64,000 nucleotides of DNA from Cognaticolwellia beringensis. Lineage in GTDB: Bacteria > Pseudomonadota > Gammaproteobacteria > Enterobacterales > Alteromonadaceae. Below are positions 45,528-54,828 of this stretch, piece after piece; the stretch's first letter is position 1, and every line of letters starts with the position of its first letter. A program made the translations under genes and the position numbers. The stretch is taken from the NCBI RefSeq assembly GCF_002076895.1, contig NZ_CP020465.1, forward strand, positions 4,526,001 through 4,590,000, in the 5' to 3' direction. Below the pieces are notes generated by a model. The model was given only the letters and a program-made list of their open reading frames with translations, made no database searches and had not been told where the DNA came from.

Positions 45528-46613
45528 CTAAAAAACATCTTTAAATGACAAACCGGCTTCCATTACGTCAAATATTTTCTCTAAAGTCGCTTCAGGTAAA
45601 GCACTACCTTCTTCGTCATATAGAGTAACTGAAGATTTATCGGCCACTTTCTCTACTTGAAATTGGTACTTACCATTTGGTAGTTCGACTACCGGTAGGC
45701 TGTCACCCCAAATGCTATTCCAAAAACTCGCTTCAGGTTTAATGTAATCAACATAATAAATTTTAGTTGTCTCATTTAAATCTGTGATACTAAAGCCATG
45801 ATCTTCAAAAAATAACGGTAGGTTAGACCATAATAAATCTACATCAATTTCTACAATATAAGCAGCTTCACCAGAAACGTTCTCACCTAAACTAACAAAA
45901 GTTTGATTAGCACGTAGTAAACGATTTTCTTGCTGTTTTAAACGATATTGAAAATCAACTTGCGCTATAATTTCATTAAGCATGTTCATTTCAGCGCGTT
46001 GCTGATCAATAATATCGATACGCTTACTGCCGCCTATCTGATCTGTTTTCAGGTAATCAAGCAATTCAACAACTAATGAAACGCTTCGGCCATGAGATTT
46101 ACTTTCAAGTGTATAGCGATACCGAATACTCTCAGAAATTGCTATTGATTTAAAAGGCCATGTGCCTGTTTCTACTTCTTTGTTATACCAGTCTGATTCA
46201 AAAACCAAACCAGCTTCATCTGTTTGTTTTAATTCAATATTATCTGTCGCTAACTGACTTTCTAGTGCTTTGGTAATAAAACCTTTAAGGTCTTCATTTT
46301 CGAGCACTTGATCAAACCACACTTTAGAAGTCGACGTGGTGTTTTCTGTTCGCGTTGACGCCGCGATAGGTAAAACAAGTGATGGTGCACGCACATCAAC
46401 ATCTGCACCAATGGGGCCTTCATGGTTTATTTCATCAGTTACAAAATAGGTGTTAACTTGTTTAGGTTTAGCTAAACCTGCAGGTATTTTTAACGCTGTT
46501 GCTTCTTTTTGTTCCGCGTATTCAAAATCGCCTACCGCTTGCTTATTATTTACAGTACCGCAGCTAGCCACTGCGACACTTAATAATGAAAAATAAAATA
46601 TCTTGCGATTCAT
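45528..46613 (-). CDS. bamC: BamC, outer-membrane assembly lipoprotein
   Basis: A 361-residue lipoprotein; the lipobox VASC gives Cys18. The N-terminal part (EYAEQKEATALKIPAGLAKPKQVNTYFV, over residues about 31-58) is the BamD-binding lasso. Two helix-grip domains follow (about 95-220 and 245-360), with WSNLPLFFEDHGFSITDLN and YQFQVEKVADKSSVTLYDEEG. BamC belongs to the BAM machine that inserts outer-membrane barrels. CGGGAG before the ATG at 46613 and the lipobox set the start; the frame stays open to 46685. In enterics bamC follows dapA; no dapA lies here. Confidence 0.92.
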   Translation of the reverse strand: MNRKIFYFSLLSVAVASCGTVNNKQAVGDFEYAEQKEATALKIPAGLAKPKQVNTYFVTDEINHEGPIGADVDVRAPSLVLPIAASTRTENTTSTSKVWFDQVLENEDLKGFITKALESQLATDNIELKQTDEAGLVFESDWYNKEVETGTWPFKSIAISESIRYRYTLESKSHGRSVSLVVELLDYLKTDQIGGSKRIDIIDQQRAEMNMLNEIIAQVDFQYRLKQQENRLLRANQTFVSLGENVSGEAAYIVEIDVDLLWSNLPLFFEDHGFSITDLNETTKIYYVDYIKPEASFWNSIWGDSLPVVELPNGKYQFQVEKVADKSSVTLYDEEGSALPEATLEKIFDVMEAGLSFKDVF

Positions 46614-47366
46614 TAACACTCCCGAGGATACAAATCTGAATCTTTCTAAATTTAATTTTGCTTGTTTAGTATTTATAAGTAACATTTTTAGTCTTTACGA
46701 CACACTAAAAGTCTAATGTCGTAAAGTTCAAGCAATACATCTATAACGCCGTTTTGATTACTGAATCAGGGCTAAGTTCCCTAAACTCATCTCTTTTATT
46801 TAAAAGCCGCTAAATTAAAGGAAATAGCGCTAAATTGAGCAGCGCACCATGGTACTTGCCTGAAAATACAAACACAAGATATTGAGGCATATTTATCTTA
46901 AAAAGAGCGAAATAATCCAATATTTTAATCGTAACTTTATCGGAAAGTTACTCTTATAGGTTTTCTATGGAAGAGTTTGTCTGCTGTCTGAATTTGCTTT
47001 AAATTTTTTAGCCTTATCAATAGTAACTTTCAAAGTCAAAGCAAGCTCACTTATGTTTTGTTCGTTTCATCTGTTCAAAATAACAACAGCATTGTTTTGA
47101 ACAATGCCTTATTAAAATAAATGCCATATCTGTTGTTAGTACACCTGCATATAAAATAGCACAGTGAATTTACAAAATAGTTAACACATCGCTATATCTG
47201 AAGTGAAGCCATAAAGAAGGCATCTCAACAACGAGTTAATGTAAATTTTTTAAATAATTTACGGCTTGATAAACAGGTGAGTAATTGAATTAATAATATT
47301 AACTATCAAACGATAGTTAATATTATTATGACCATCTTAAAGAGGAAAAGCCTAGTTATTTAAATA
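46614..47366. other. Long intergenic region upstream of bamC with hairpins
   Basis: About 750 bases, no gene supported. CTTTACGACA (46693-46702) pairs with TGTCGTAAAG (46717-46726) about 80 bases before bamC. At 47072-47107, TGTTCAAAA can pair with TTTTGAACA, or GCATTGTT with AACAATGC, but not both. A third hairpin is at 47291-47328. Confidence 0.5.
47291..47328. repeat. Perfect 17-bp inverted repeat
   Basis: TAATAATATTAACTATC (47291-47307) and its exact complement (47312-47328) around AAAC. It lies past the stop of the small membrane gene that ends at 47367 and may act as its transcript end, although no T run follows. Confidence 0.75.
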
Positions 47367-47582
47367 TCACTTTGATTCTAAGCGATATTTTTCTTGGTTA
47401 CGTGAGACCTTAAAAGCTTTATTGATTGCCGATAACATGGTGCTAAACATTACAGCGAAAATAATAGCTTCATTAGAAAAAAGTCGAATACCGGGATATT
47501 TATCGAATAATACCGTTATTGAAATTGAAACGACAAATCCGATCAACGAATATATAAGCCAGACCTTTACGGGTGAATTCAT
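47367..47582 (-). CDS. Small two-helix membrane protein
   Basis: 71 residues with two membrane helices (about 6-25 and 37-54) and a basic tail (FKVSRNQEKYRLESK). Not recognised. AAGGAAG stands upstream of the ATG at 47582, which supports translation. Followed by the large inverted repeat; preceded by the CDGSH gene on the same strand, 99 bases away. Confidence 0.6.
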   Translation of the reverse strand: MNSPVKVWLIYSLIGFVVSISITVLFDKYPGIRLFSNEAIIFAVMFSTMLSAINKAFKVSRNQEKYRLESK

Positions 47583-47681
47583 ATTTTATACTTCCTTGTT
47601 ATAAAACCTTTAGATAAAGGTAGTTGATTAAAAATAAAAATGTAAATAATCAACTATCCAAGGTGCCGTTTATTGTTAATG

Positions 47682-47921
47682 TTAAGATTTTTTATGACTG
47701 CCATCACACATTGGCTGATTATTGGTTGATTTACAGCCACAAAAATATACTTTAGTGGACTCTTTGGCGGTATATTTCACAGGAGTAAATTCAGAACCTT
47801 TATGTGAACCATCACAAAATGGCTGGTTTTCACTTTGCCCACATGCACACCAGAAATAAGTTTTTTCTGCCTCTACCTCAATGCCATATGGAGTGTCTGA
47901 TGCTCTTACTGGTTTACTCAT
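47682..47921 (-). CDS. Tandem CDGSH iron-sulfur protein
   Basis: A 79-residue protein with two CDGSH motifs. Ligand sets are Cys25, Cys27, Cys36, His40 and Cys61, Cys63, Cys72, His76, each the 3Cys-1His set that binds a 2Fe-2S cluster. No membrane anchor, so it is soluble, unlike mitoNEET. Redox or cluster-transfer roles are proposed for the family. CGGAG stands upstream of the ATG. The 5' region contains a 14-bp tandem array. Confidence 0.93.
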   Translation of the reverse strand: MSKPVRASDTPYGIEVEAEKTYFWCACGQSENQPFCDGSHKGSEFTPVKYTAKESTKVYFCGCKSTNNQPMCDGSHKKS

Positions 47922-47940
47922 AGGTATTCTCCGTAGTTAG

Positions 47941-48007
47941 TTTTCTAGATATTGTTTTCTAGATATTGTTTTCTAGATATTGTTTTCTAGATATTGTTTT
48001 CTAGATA
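47941..48007. repeat. 14-bp tandem array upstream of the CDGSH gene
   Basis: Unit TTTTCTAGATATTG repeated four times exactly plus an 11-base partial copy. Each unit contains the palindrome TCTAGA. It begins 20 bases upstream of the CDGSH start codon, so copy-number change would alter the promoter or leader. Confidence 0.95.
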
Positions 48008-48274
48008 ATAAATTTAAATTTGCTAACGTCTGAATTCAGCTTAGCAATAATTCACCAAGAGCCAAGTAACTATTTCATCTTTTGGTATTTTAGTGGTTTG
48101 GTTATATGATTTTTCGCATAGTAAAAATGGGTATTAACTCTGCGAACACCTTTTTACCGTGTTAATTAAATTTCGCTTATTGCTAAGTTTAATTAACCCT
48201 GCGCCACTGACGTTAGCTTTAGCCCTATAACTTACGTTATAATAGCGTTTTTAATATCTCAGCTAGGTTAATTG

Positions 48275-48805
48275 ATGAGCGAATATTTAGTTTTAACGGC
48301 CATGGGGCCAGATCGCAAAGGTAGTGTCAGTGACTTAACCAAACTAGCCAGCGAATGTGGTTGTAATATTTTAGACAGTAGAATGGCAATATTTGGCTTA
48401 GAATTTACGCTAATCATGCTACTGATGGGGACGAATAAAGCTATTCATCAATTAGAAAGTAAGCTACCCGCTGTGGCGCATAAACTTGAACTTATTACCA
48501 TGATGAAAAGAACTTCAGGTTATCGCGATCAAGATTTTGTCCATCATTACCAAGTTGATTATGCTGGTATAGATCAACCTGGTGTTTTGAAATCCGTGAC
48601 AGCATTTTTTGCCACACGCAATATTGATATATCGTCATTAAAGTCTGAAATTAATCAGAAGAGTAATCACATGAGTGCCTCAATTTTAATTGCGCTGATG
48701 GAAGAAACCAGTATCGAACAACTTGAAAGCGACTTCTTAGAATTGTGTGAACAATTTGACGTACAGGGCTGTATTAAAAAAGTTCAATCAAACCAGCTAG
48801 ATTAA
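48275..48805 (+). CDS. gcvR: GcvR, glycine cleavage system regulator
   Basis: A 176-residue protein with two ACT domains: LVLTAMGPDRKGSVSDLTKLA (residues 5-25) and YAGIDQPGVLKSVTAFFATRNIDISSL (about 97-123). In E. coli GcvR binds glycine and blocks the activator GcvA. TAGG stands 7 bases before the ATG at 48275; a TTG one codon earlier was not used. It precedes bcp as in E. coli. Confidence 0.93.
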   Translation: MSEYLVLTAMGPDRKGSVSDLTKLASECGCNILDSRMAIFGLEFTLIMLLMGTNKAIHQLESKLPAVAHKLELITMMKRTSGYRDQDFVHHYQVDYAGIDQPGVLKSVTAFFATRNIDISSLKSEINQKSNHMSASILIALMEETSIEQLESDFLELCEQFDVQGCIKKVQSNQLD

Positions 48806-48972
48806 CTTATTGAACAACTTTCAATGAAGATAAATATTAAAATTCAAGGTATTAAAGAAACTAATCGATAGCTATCAAGTTTACGCGAGATGAATACATT
48901 TATTATTTAGACCAATAGAAGTTATAACGTTAATTAATCTTATTTTTATTATATTTATTTTAGAGGGATACA

Positions 48973-49443
48973 ATGAACACATTAGTTGTAGGCGATAACG
49001 CGCCACTTTTCACATTAAAAGATGAAAATGACCAAGACATTAAACTTGCAGATTTTATCGGAAAAAAACAAGTATTAGTCTATTTCTATCCTAAAGCAAT
49101 GACACCGGGTTGTACTGTGCAAGCACAAGGGCTTCGCGACAGTAAATCAGCTTTAGATAGCTTAAATACTCAAGTATTTGGTATTAGTCCAGATGAGCCA
49201 AAAAAGTTAGCTAAATTTTGTGTGCGCGACGAACTTAACTTTAGCTTATTGTCAGACCCTGATCATAGTGTTGCTGATGCATTTGGTGTGTGGGGCTTAA
49301 AGAAATTTATGGGCCGTGAATACGATGGTATTCACCGTTTGAGCTTTTTAATTGGTCTTGATGGTAAAATTAGCCATGTGTTTAACAAGTTTAAAACCAA
49401 AGATCATCACGAAGTTGTTCTAGATGTACTTAACAAGCTTTAA
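48973..49443 (+). CDS. bcp: Bcp-type thiol peroxidase lacking the usual resolving Cys
   Basis: A 156-residue peroxiredoxin of the Bcp/PrxQ group, which reduces H2O2 and organic peroxides. The peroxidatic Cys47 stands in MTPGCTVQ. In E. coli Bcp a resolving Cys lies five residues later (CTVQAC); here that position is Gln52 (CTVQAQ). The only other Cys is Cys83 (KFCVRDE). The enzyme may thus work as a 1-Cys type or use Cys83. AGAGGGA precedes the ATG. Confidence 0.95.
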   Translation: MNTLVVGDNAPLFTLKDENDQDIKLADFIGKKQVLVYFYPKAMTPGCTVQAQGLRDSKSALDSLNTQVFGISPDEPKKLAKFCVRDELNFSLLSDPDHSVADAFGVWGLKKFMGREYDGIHRLSFLIGLDGKISHVFNKFKTKDHHEVVLDVLNKL

Positions 49444-49482
49444 TTACAGCACTATTACTGCTTAAAAAAGTAATTAAATAGC

Positions 49483-49517
49483 AAAAAGGCTTAACAATTA
49501 ATTTGTTAAGCCTTTTT
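49483..49517. terminator. Strong bidirectional terminator after bcp
   Basis: AAAAAGGCTTAACA (49483-49496), seven-base loop, TGTTAAGCCTTTTT (49504-49517). Flanking A and T runs serve bcp and the convergent cobA. Confidence 0.93.
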
Positions 49518-49604
49518 ATTTGCAAGATGCACATGACGCCGCTGTTACTTGCACATGAAAGCGTGCCGATATACCCGTAACTAGTACGGATAAATTAAAA
49601 TATA

Positions 49605-50435
49605 TTAACCGACTTCTGCTGCAAGCTGAATTGGCTGCTGATAATTTTTTGCATCTAAAAATCCAGGCTTTGCTAAAGCAGTATCTGTTAACTGATTCAC
49701 AACATCACCTATGACAATTAAGGTAGGCGGTGTTATTTTATGCTCTGCAACTAAATCAGCAAGTGTCGATATTTTACCACGAAAAATTTGTTGTTCAGGC
49801 TGTGTGCCTTTGCGAATTAAAGCTGCAGGCGTATTAGCGTCGCGACCATGTTTGATTAACTGCTCTGTAATACTTGGCAAGGTATTAATTCCCATATAAA
49901 ACACAACCGTTTGACTACTAGAACTTAAACTTTGCCATGGTAGATTAAGTTGTCCATCGTTTTGCATATGCCCCGTTATAAACGTACAACCTTGTGCCAC
50001 ACCTCGGTGTGTTAAAGGAATACCGGCATAAGTGGTGCAGCCAGATGCGGCCGTAATACCCGGACAAAGATGACAGCTAACACCATTTTTTAATAAATAT
50101 TCAGCTTCTTCACCGCCACGACCAAATATAAACGGGTCACCGCCTTTAAGTCGCAATACTCTTCTACCTTGTTGTGCATATTGCAGTAACAATTCATTAA
50201 TTTTATCTTGTGGAACACAATGTTTGGCCTGCTCTTTACCAACATACAAACGCTCACAGTCGTCAGGTAAAAGCGCCATAATTTCATCGCTAACTAAACG
50301 GTCATAAATGGCAACATCTGCCTGCTCAATAAAGCGCAGAGCACGTATAGTCAATAATTCTGCGTCACCGGGACCTGAGCCAACTAGTGCTACTTCACCA
50401 GGTTGTAAAATAGATTTTCTATTTACGTTTTTCAA
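49605..50435 (-). CDS. cobA: Uroporphyrinogen-III C-methyltransferase
   Basis: A 276-residue SAM-dependent enzyme that makes precorrin-2 for sirohaem and B12. VALVGSGPGDAELLTIRAL, YDRLVS, RLKGGDPFIFGRGGEE and GITAASGCTTYAGIPLTHR are the family motifs. It is the stand-alone CobA/SUMT, not fused to the CysG dehydrogenase part; no cysG-type NAD partner is here. The start is a TTG at 50435; no ATG fits. It is probably linked to sulfite/nitrite reductase sirohaem supply, though those genes are not in the window. Confidence 0.95.
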   Translation of the reverse strand: MKNVNRKSILQPGEVALVGSGPGDAELLTIRALRFIEQADVAIYDRLVSDEIMALLPDDCERLYVGKEQAKHCVPQDKINELLLQYAQQGRRVLRLKGGDPFIFGRGGEEAEYLLKNGVSCHLCPGITAASGCTTYAGIPLTHRGVAQGCTFITGHMQNDGQLNLPWQSLSSSSQTVVFYMGINTLPSITEQLIKHGRDANTPAALIRKGTQPEQQIFRGKISTLADLVAEHKITPPTLIVIGDVVNQLTDTALAKPGFLDAKNYQQPIQLAAEVG

Positions 50436-50852
50436 AAGCTTTATACTCTATTGATTTTTATCAGAAAAAGCATCGTAATATACGACATCCCCTACCACGG
50501 TTATTCTATTATAGAATAAAAAGACCTAGCCTTATAAAATTTTATTCGATAACTTAGTGCGAATTAACCTAAGTTATTTTATTTACACTCTAATCAAACA
50601 AATATGGCTTAAGGGTTCAATAAAAAGGACGTGATAAAAGGGATATACGCGATAAGTTGTTGGTCAAAATAGGAGGACATTAAATTAAGTAACAAAACCT
50701 GGCTAACCCAGTTAGTGAGAAGAAGGCATAGGCTTAGCGTAGATATTTAGAATAGTCGCGGCTAAAAGCTAAAAATGTAAACTTGATAATATCCCAAACT
50801 AATCATTAAACGTTCAAGCAAAGTATTATTAAAGCAGTTTAATAAAATCAAA
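50436..50852. other. Intergenic region before cobA
   Basis: About 415 bases. A near-perfect palindrome TTATTCTATTATAGAATAA is at 50501-50519, about 65 bases upstream of cobA. No gene supported. Confidence 0.5.
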
Positions 50853-50884
50853 AATATAAGCCCATAAAACCAGGCTTATATTTA
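50853..50884 (-). terminator. Terminator of the perM operon
   Basis: AAATATAAGCC (50853-50863) pairs with GGCTTATATTT (50874-50884); read on the minus strand it is followed by TTGATTTTATT. Confidence 0.7.
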
Positions 50885-50906
50885 TTCCTAGGCGGTATAA
50901 AAATCA

Positions 50907-51980
50907 CTAAATGTCAGTGATGCCCTCACCTTGAGTTGTTGTTGACCAAGCATTAAGCACAGCCTTAACAAGCGTAGCTAATGGAATAGCAAAAAATACG
51001 CCCCAAAAGCCCCATAATCCGCCAAACAATATTACCGCTATAATAATAGTTACCGGGTGTAAATTTACCGCTTCAGAAAACAATAAAGGGACTAACAAAT
51101 TACCATCTAGCGCTTGGATAATACCGTACGCTATCATCACGTAGCCAAATTCAGCGCTAGTCCCAAATTGAAATAAGGCCACAAGCAAAACAGGTAAGGT
51201 TACAATCGTCGCACCGACATAAGGTACTAATACCGATAATCCCACTAATACGCCTAGTAATACCGGGTAATTAAGGCCCAAAACAATAAATGCGATGGTT
51301 GATGCCGTACCAATTATAATAATTTCAATTAATTTACCGCGAATATAATTCATAATTTGTTGGTTCATTTCACTACCAACTTGTTTTGCCATTCGGCGAT
51401 CTTTAGGCAAAAATTTGCGTAAACTATCAAAAAGCACACTTTTATCTTTTAGAAAGAAAAATACCATTAACGGTACTAAAATCAGATATATCAACAGTGC
51501 AACAACATTAGAAATTGAGCCAAGAGACGCTTTCAGGGCCATTTGCCCCCATTCAATAAGCTTATCATTGACTAAAGTAATAACATGGCCAATTTGCTCG
51601 GCACTAACTAACTCAGGGTACTGCTCTGGCAACGCTAATAAATAGGTATGCCCTTTCCCAACCATTTGCGGAACTTCTTGCAGTAAATTACTACTTTGTT
51701 GCCATATAACCGGCATAAGGCCCAAAATACCTATTAAGCTTAACCCCACAAAAGCTGAGACCACGATCACTACGGATAAACCACGAGATAGCCCGAGCTG
51801 CGAGAGTTTATTCACCGGTAAATCTAATAAAAAAGCAATTGCCACAGCAACAAATACGGGCATTAATAAACTACTAAAAAAGTAAACGAACAAAAAAGTA
51901 CAAATTAAAATAACCATTAAGGTTACCGCACTTGGATCTGAAAAATTTCTTTTGTACCAATCGCTAAACAGTGAAACCAT
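50907..51980 (-). CDS. perM: PerM/AI-2E-family permease
   Basis: A 357-residue inner-membrane protein with about eight helices in the AI-2E transporter family pattern: an N-terminal helix pair, a soluble middle portion (about 105-145), then RKFLPKDRRMAKQVGSEMNQQ, NYPVLLGVLVGLSVLVPYVGA and HPVTIIIAVILFGGLWGFWGVFFAIPLA. TqsA relatives export autoinducer-2; PerM itself has no settled substrate. It follows the TusA-like gene by five bases on the same strand, so both form an operon. Confidence 0.92.
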   Translation of the reverse strand: MVSLFSDWYKRNFSDPSAVTLMVILICTFLFVYFFSSLLMPVFVAVAIAFLLDLPVNKLSQLGLSRGLSVVIVVSAFVGLSLIGILGLMPVIWQQSSNLLQEVPQMVGKGHTYLLALPEQYPELVSAEQIGHVITLVNDKLIEWGQMALKASLGSISNVVALLIYLILVPLMVFFFLKDKSVLFDSLRKFLPKDRRMAKQVGSEMNQQIMNYIRGKLIEIIIIGTASTIAFIVLGLNYPVLLGVLVGLSVLVPYVGATIVTLPVLLVALFQFGTSAEFGYVMIAYGIIQALDGNLLVPLLFSEAVNLHPVTIIIAVILFGGLWGFWGVFFAIPLATLVKAVLNAWSTTTQGEGITDI

Positions 51981-51985
51981 AATAT

Positions 51986-52210
51986 TTACTTTTCCATTCT
52001 TATCTTTAATTCAACAATATATTTATCAACATTACGCTGTTCAAAATAAAATCCTTTTTTGATTAACAATTTAGGAATATCTCTTTTAGAACCATTATCG
52101 CAAATGCGTATTAAACAACTATCAATCGGTGTTAACTTTCTGAGTAACAAGCGTAAATTTACCAAAGGTACTGGGCATTTATCTTGAGTGGCATCGTATT
52201 CGTAAATCAT
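51986..52210 (-). CDS. TusA-family sulfur-carrier-like protein
   Basis: A 74-residue protein with the CPVPLV motif (Cys12) that marks TusA/YedF/SirA proteins; ASQDKCP-type starts are normal. In TusA that Cys carries a persulfide for tRNA thiolation. The paralogue next to perM is widespread in gammaproteobacteria, so this is not necessarily TusA itself. Confidence 0.88.
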   Translation of the reverse strand: MIYEYDATQDKCPVPLVNLRLLLRKLTPIDSCLIRICDNGSKRDIPKLLIKKGFYFEQRNVDKYIVELKIRMEK

Positions 52211-52327
52211 AAATAAAATATGCGTAGAGCTTTAGTTTGATTATCTAATTTGCGACAATTGATTACAATGACAATTGTAAATTCTTTTGATGTATTTTTA
52301 ATAATTTAAAGGGGTTAAAGAGATTAA

Positions 52328-52918
52328 ATGAGCGAGCTTTCTGATAATCCGAGTCTTAAAGAGATATACGCCTACAAAAAAAAGATAAACTGGGGTGATA
52401 TCCCCTCTATTTATCAATTAGCGTCAAATTCAATTAGTGAAATTGACGGTATTTTATCGCACGGTTTTAATAATGCATTTACACAGTTGCTAGACCAAAG
52501 TAATTGGAATGTAAATTTTAAAACGTCAGAAAGCGATATAGTTGGCAAGGTAACAACACCTAAGCCGAAGATTTCGCTGTATCATAATATTAATGAACAA
52601 CATTATGAGTTACATTGTTATCCAGTAATCAATAATGAGTCAGTGCTTGAAGCACAGTATAATAACCCACGTTGTTCATTTATAGAATGGACACCACAAA
52701 CAATGCAAATATTGTTTAGATTGAACTCATTGATACCTTTTATTGTCTACACCCTTCAAAAGGGAGATATAGCAGATTATGCCCTTATTCGTTATGCCAA
52801 CCAGCGTGTTGATGAGTTGATTACCTTGCTAAGCCAATCCTTTGACATTACTGATATCAAAGGATTTTCAATTGCTGATTTTTGTAAAGAAGTTTATCGT
52901 AAACACTCACAATCTTAA
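52328..52918 (+). CDS. Cytosolic protein of unknown family
   Basis: 196 residues, no signal or membrane helix. Mixed alpha/beta with a Trp-rich centre (WNVNFK, FIEWTPQTMQILFRL) and a helical C-terminus (YANQRVDELITLLSQSFD). Not recognised. A GGGG-containing purine stretch lies upstream of the ATG. It stands between the divergent perM operon and bepA, 43 bases before bepA. Confidence 0.65.
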   Translation: MSELSDNPSLKEIYAYKKKINWGDIPSIYQLASNSISEIDGILSHGFNNAFTQLLDQSNWNVNFKTSESDIVGKVTTPKPKISLYHNINEQHYELHCYPVINNESVLEAQYNNPRCSFIEWTPQTMQILFRLNSLIPFIVYTLQKGDIADYALIRYANQRVDELITLLSQSFDITDIKGFSIADFCKEVYRKHSQS

Positions 52919-52961
52919 TCATCTGGTCGCGTAATACACTTGAATATATGGAAAAATAAAT

Positions 52962-54419
52962 TTGTTTAAATTAAAGCCGCTTATTGTTGCACTTGCCATT
53001 ACCTCTTCAATCACAAGCAGTGTATTTGCCGCGAACAAAGAAACCAACAAAAATAAATTACCCGAAATAGGCTCAGCGGGTGTCAGTGTGTTGTCTATCG
53101 AAAAAGAACGCCAAATTGGTGGCGAAATGATGCGGCAAATTCGCGCGACTCAACCGATATTAAATGACCCCGTATTAACCGAATATATCAACGACCTGGG
53201 CAACCGCATGGTACGCAACGCCAAAGACGTTAACTATAGTTTTGAATTTTTTGTCATACGTAATCAAGAATTAAATGCTTTTGCCTTTTTTGGTGGTCAC
53301 ATTGCCATTCACAGTGGCTTGATCACGACCGCAAGTACTGAAAGTGAACTGGCTTCGGTTGTCGCACACGAAATATCTCATGTCACCCAACGCCATTTGG
53401 CAAGAAGACTAGAATCACAAAACAGATCACAACCGTTAACTATGGCCGCTATGGTGTCTAGCGTTTTGCTAACGTTAATAAACCCTACTGTTGGCATGGC
53501 AGCCCTCAGTACAACAATGGCGGCATCACAACAAGCTAGCATTAACTACACCCGAGGAAATGAACAAGAAGCTGATAGAGTTGGCATTATGTTACTGGTT
53601 AATAGTGGTTTTAATCCACAAGGTGCGCCTGACTTTTTCAGCAAAATGGCAGAAAAATACCGCTATACATCAAAACCACCCGCCATGTTATTAACGCATC
53701 CTTTACCTGAATCTAGAATTTCAGATGCCCGAATAAGAGCACATAACTTTTCACCTCGGCCACTCGCACCAAGCTTGCAATTCGAGTTAGCTAAAGCCCG
53801 CATAATGGCAAGGTATGAAGGCAATGCTAAAGATAACATTATTAACTTTAAGCAAAGTTTAGAGAAACAGAACTATGCCATTGAAGCAGCGGCAAAATAC
53901 GGTCTTGCGCTCTCACATTATGAAGCTAAAAACTATCAAACGGCTATCAATCAACTTGAAGCCTTATTACGCGACGACAACCGGAATCTCTTTTATGTTG
54001 ACGCCCTAACCGATGCCTATATTGCGATAAAAGCTTTCGACAAAGCCATCGCTATGCTTGGCGAGTTAAATTTGTTAATGCCTAATAACCAAGTGGTAAC
54101 ATTAAACCTCGCCAACGTATTAAATGAAGCAGAGCAATATAGTAAAGCAGAAATACTATTACAAAATTTCTTGGTACTCAGCCCCAAAAACTTTATTGCC
54201 AATGATTTATTAACCGAAGTATATAGAAAACAAGATAAGAAGGCCCTGATGCATGCCAGCAAAGCCGAAGTGTATGCGTTATTTGGCGCTTACCCAAAAG
54301 CCGTTGATGAATTACAAACAGCTTATAACTTTGTTGAAGAAAACCCGTTATTACAAAAACGCATGAAAGGCCGGATATTACAATTACAAGAACAGCAAGA
54401 AAAGCTTAAGCGTCTTTAA
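52962..54419 (+). CDS. bepA: BepA (YfgC) periplasmic M48 protease/chaperone
   Basis: A 485-residue protein. Signal peptide of about 23 residues (VFA). M48 catalytic domain with HEISH zinc motif inside ASVVAHEISHVTQRHLARRLE, followed by NEQEADRVGI, whose Glu is the third ligand. A C-terminal TPR superhelix (about 280-480) follows. BepA degrades or helps assemble LptD and BAM substrates. The start is a TTG at 52962 with GGA about 11 bases upstream. It lies next to arsC, as in E. coli (yfgC-yfgD). Confidence 0.95.
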   Translation: MFKLKPLIVALAITSSITSSVFAANKETNKNKLPEIGSAGVSVLSIEKERQIGGEMMRQIRATQPILNDPVLTEYINDLGNRMVRNAKDVNYSFEFFVIRNQELNAFAFFGGHIAIHSGLITTASTESELASVVAHEISHVTQRHLARRLESQNRSQPLTMAAMVSSVLLTLINPTVGMAALSTTMAASQQASINYTRGNEQEADRVGIMLLVNSGFNPQGAPDFFSKMAEKYRYTSKPPAMLLTHPLPESRISDARIRAHNFSPRPLAPSLQFELAKARIMARYEGNAKDNIINFKQSLEKQNYAIEAAAKYGLALSHYEAKNYQTAINQLEALLRDDNRNLFYVDALTDAYIAIKAFDKAIAMLGELNLLMPNNQVVTLNLANVLNEAEQYSKAEILLQNFLVLSPKNFIANDLLTEVYRKQDKKALMHASKAEVYALFGAYPKAVDELQTAYNFVEENPLLQKRMKGRILQLQEQQEKLKRL

Positions 54420-54475
54420 AAAATCAGTTAAAATAGCGCTAATTGAACTATTTAAAATAATCTAAGAGAAAAAAC

Positions 54476-54826
54476 ATGTTAACTATTTATCACAACCCTC
54501 GTTGCTCTAAAAGCCGACAAACACTAGCACTTATCGAAGAACAAAAGCATGAGGTCACTATTGTTGAATATTTAAAAACGCCGCTTAGCATTGCAGAAAT
54601 TGAAAGCTTAATGTCGTTACTAAAAGTATCGCCAAAAGATATGATGCGAACAAAAGAAGCTGAATTTAAAGAGCAAAATTTAGCTAACGCTGATGATAAA
54701 ACGTTAATAGCCGCGATGGCAGCAACACCAAAATTAATTGAACGCCCTATTGTGACTGATAACACCCGAGCCATTATTGGTCGTCCGCCTGAAAATGTAC
54801 TTACGCTCATGCAGGCTGATAAATAA
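54476..54826 (+). CDS. arsC: Arsenate reductase, glutaredoxin-coupled type
   Basis: A 116-residue ArsC/YfgD protein. LTIYHNPRCSKSRQTLALI holds the catalytic Cys (residue 10) with the Arg-Cys-Ser-Lys-Ser-Arg context, and IERPIV and GRPPENV carry the later anion-binding Arg residues. It reduces arsenate with glutathione and glutaredoxin. No ars efflux genes are present, so it is probably the housekeeping YfgD paralogue. The short gap to DUF2069 (2 bases) indicates co-transcription. Confidence 0.92.
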   Translation: MLTIYHNPRCSKSRQTLALIEEQKHEVTIVEYLKTPLSIAEIESLMSLLKVSPKDMMRTKEAEFKEQNLANADDKTLIAAMAATPKLIERPIVTDNTRAIIGRPPENVLTLMQADK

Positions 54827-54828
54827 AG

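Noticed and set aside
47941..48007. CRISPR-like array
   Set aside because: Units are directly adjacent with no spacers and no cas genes; a simple tandem repeat.
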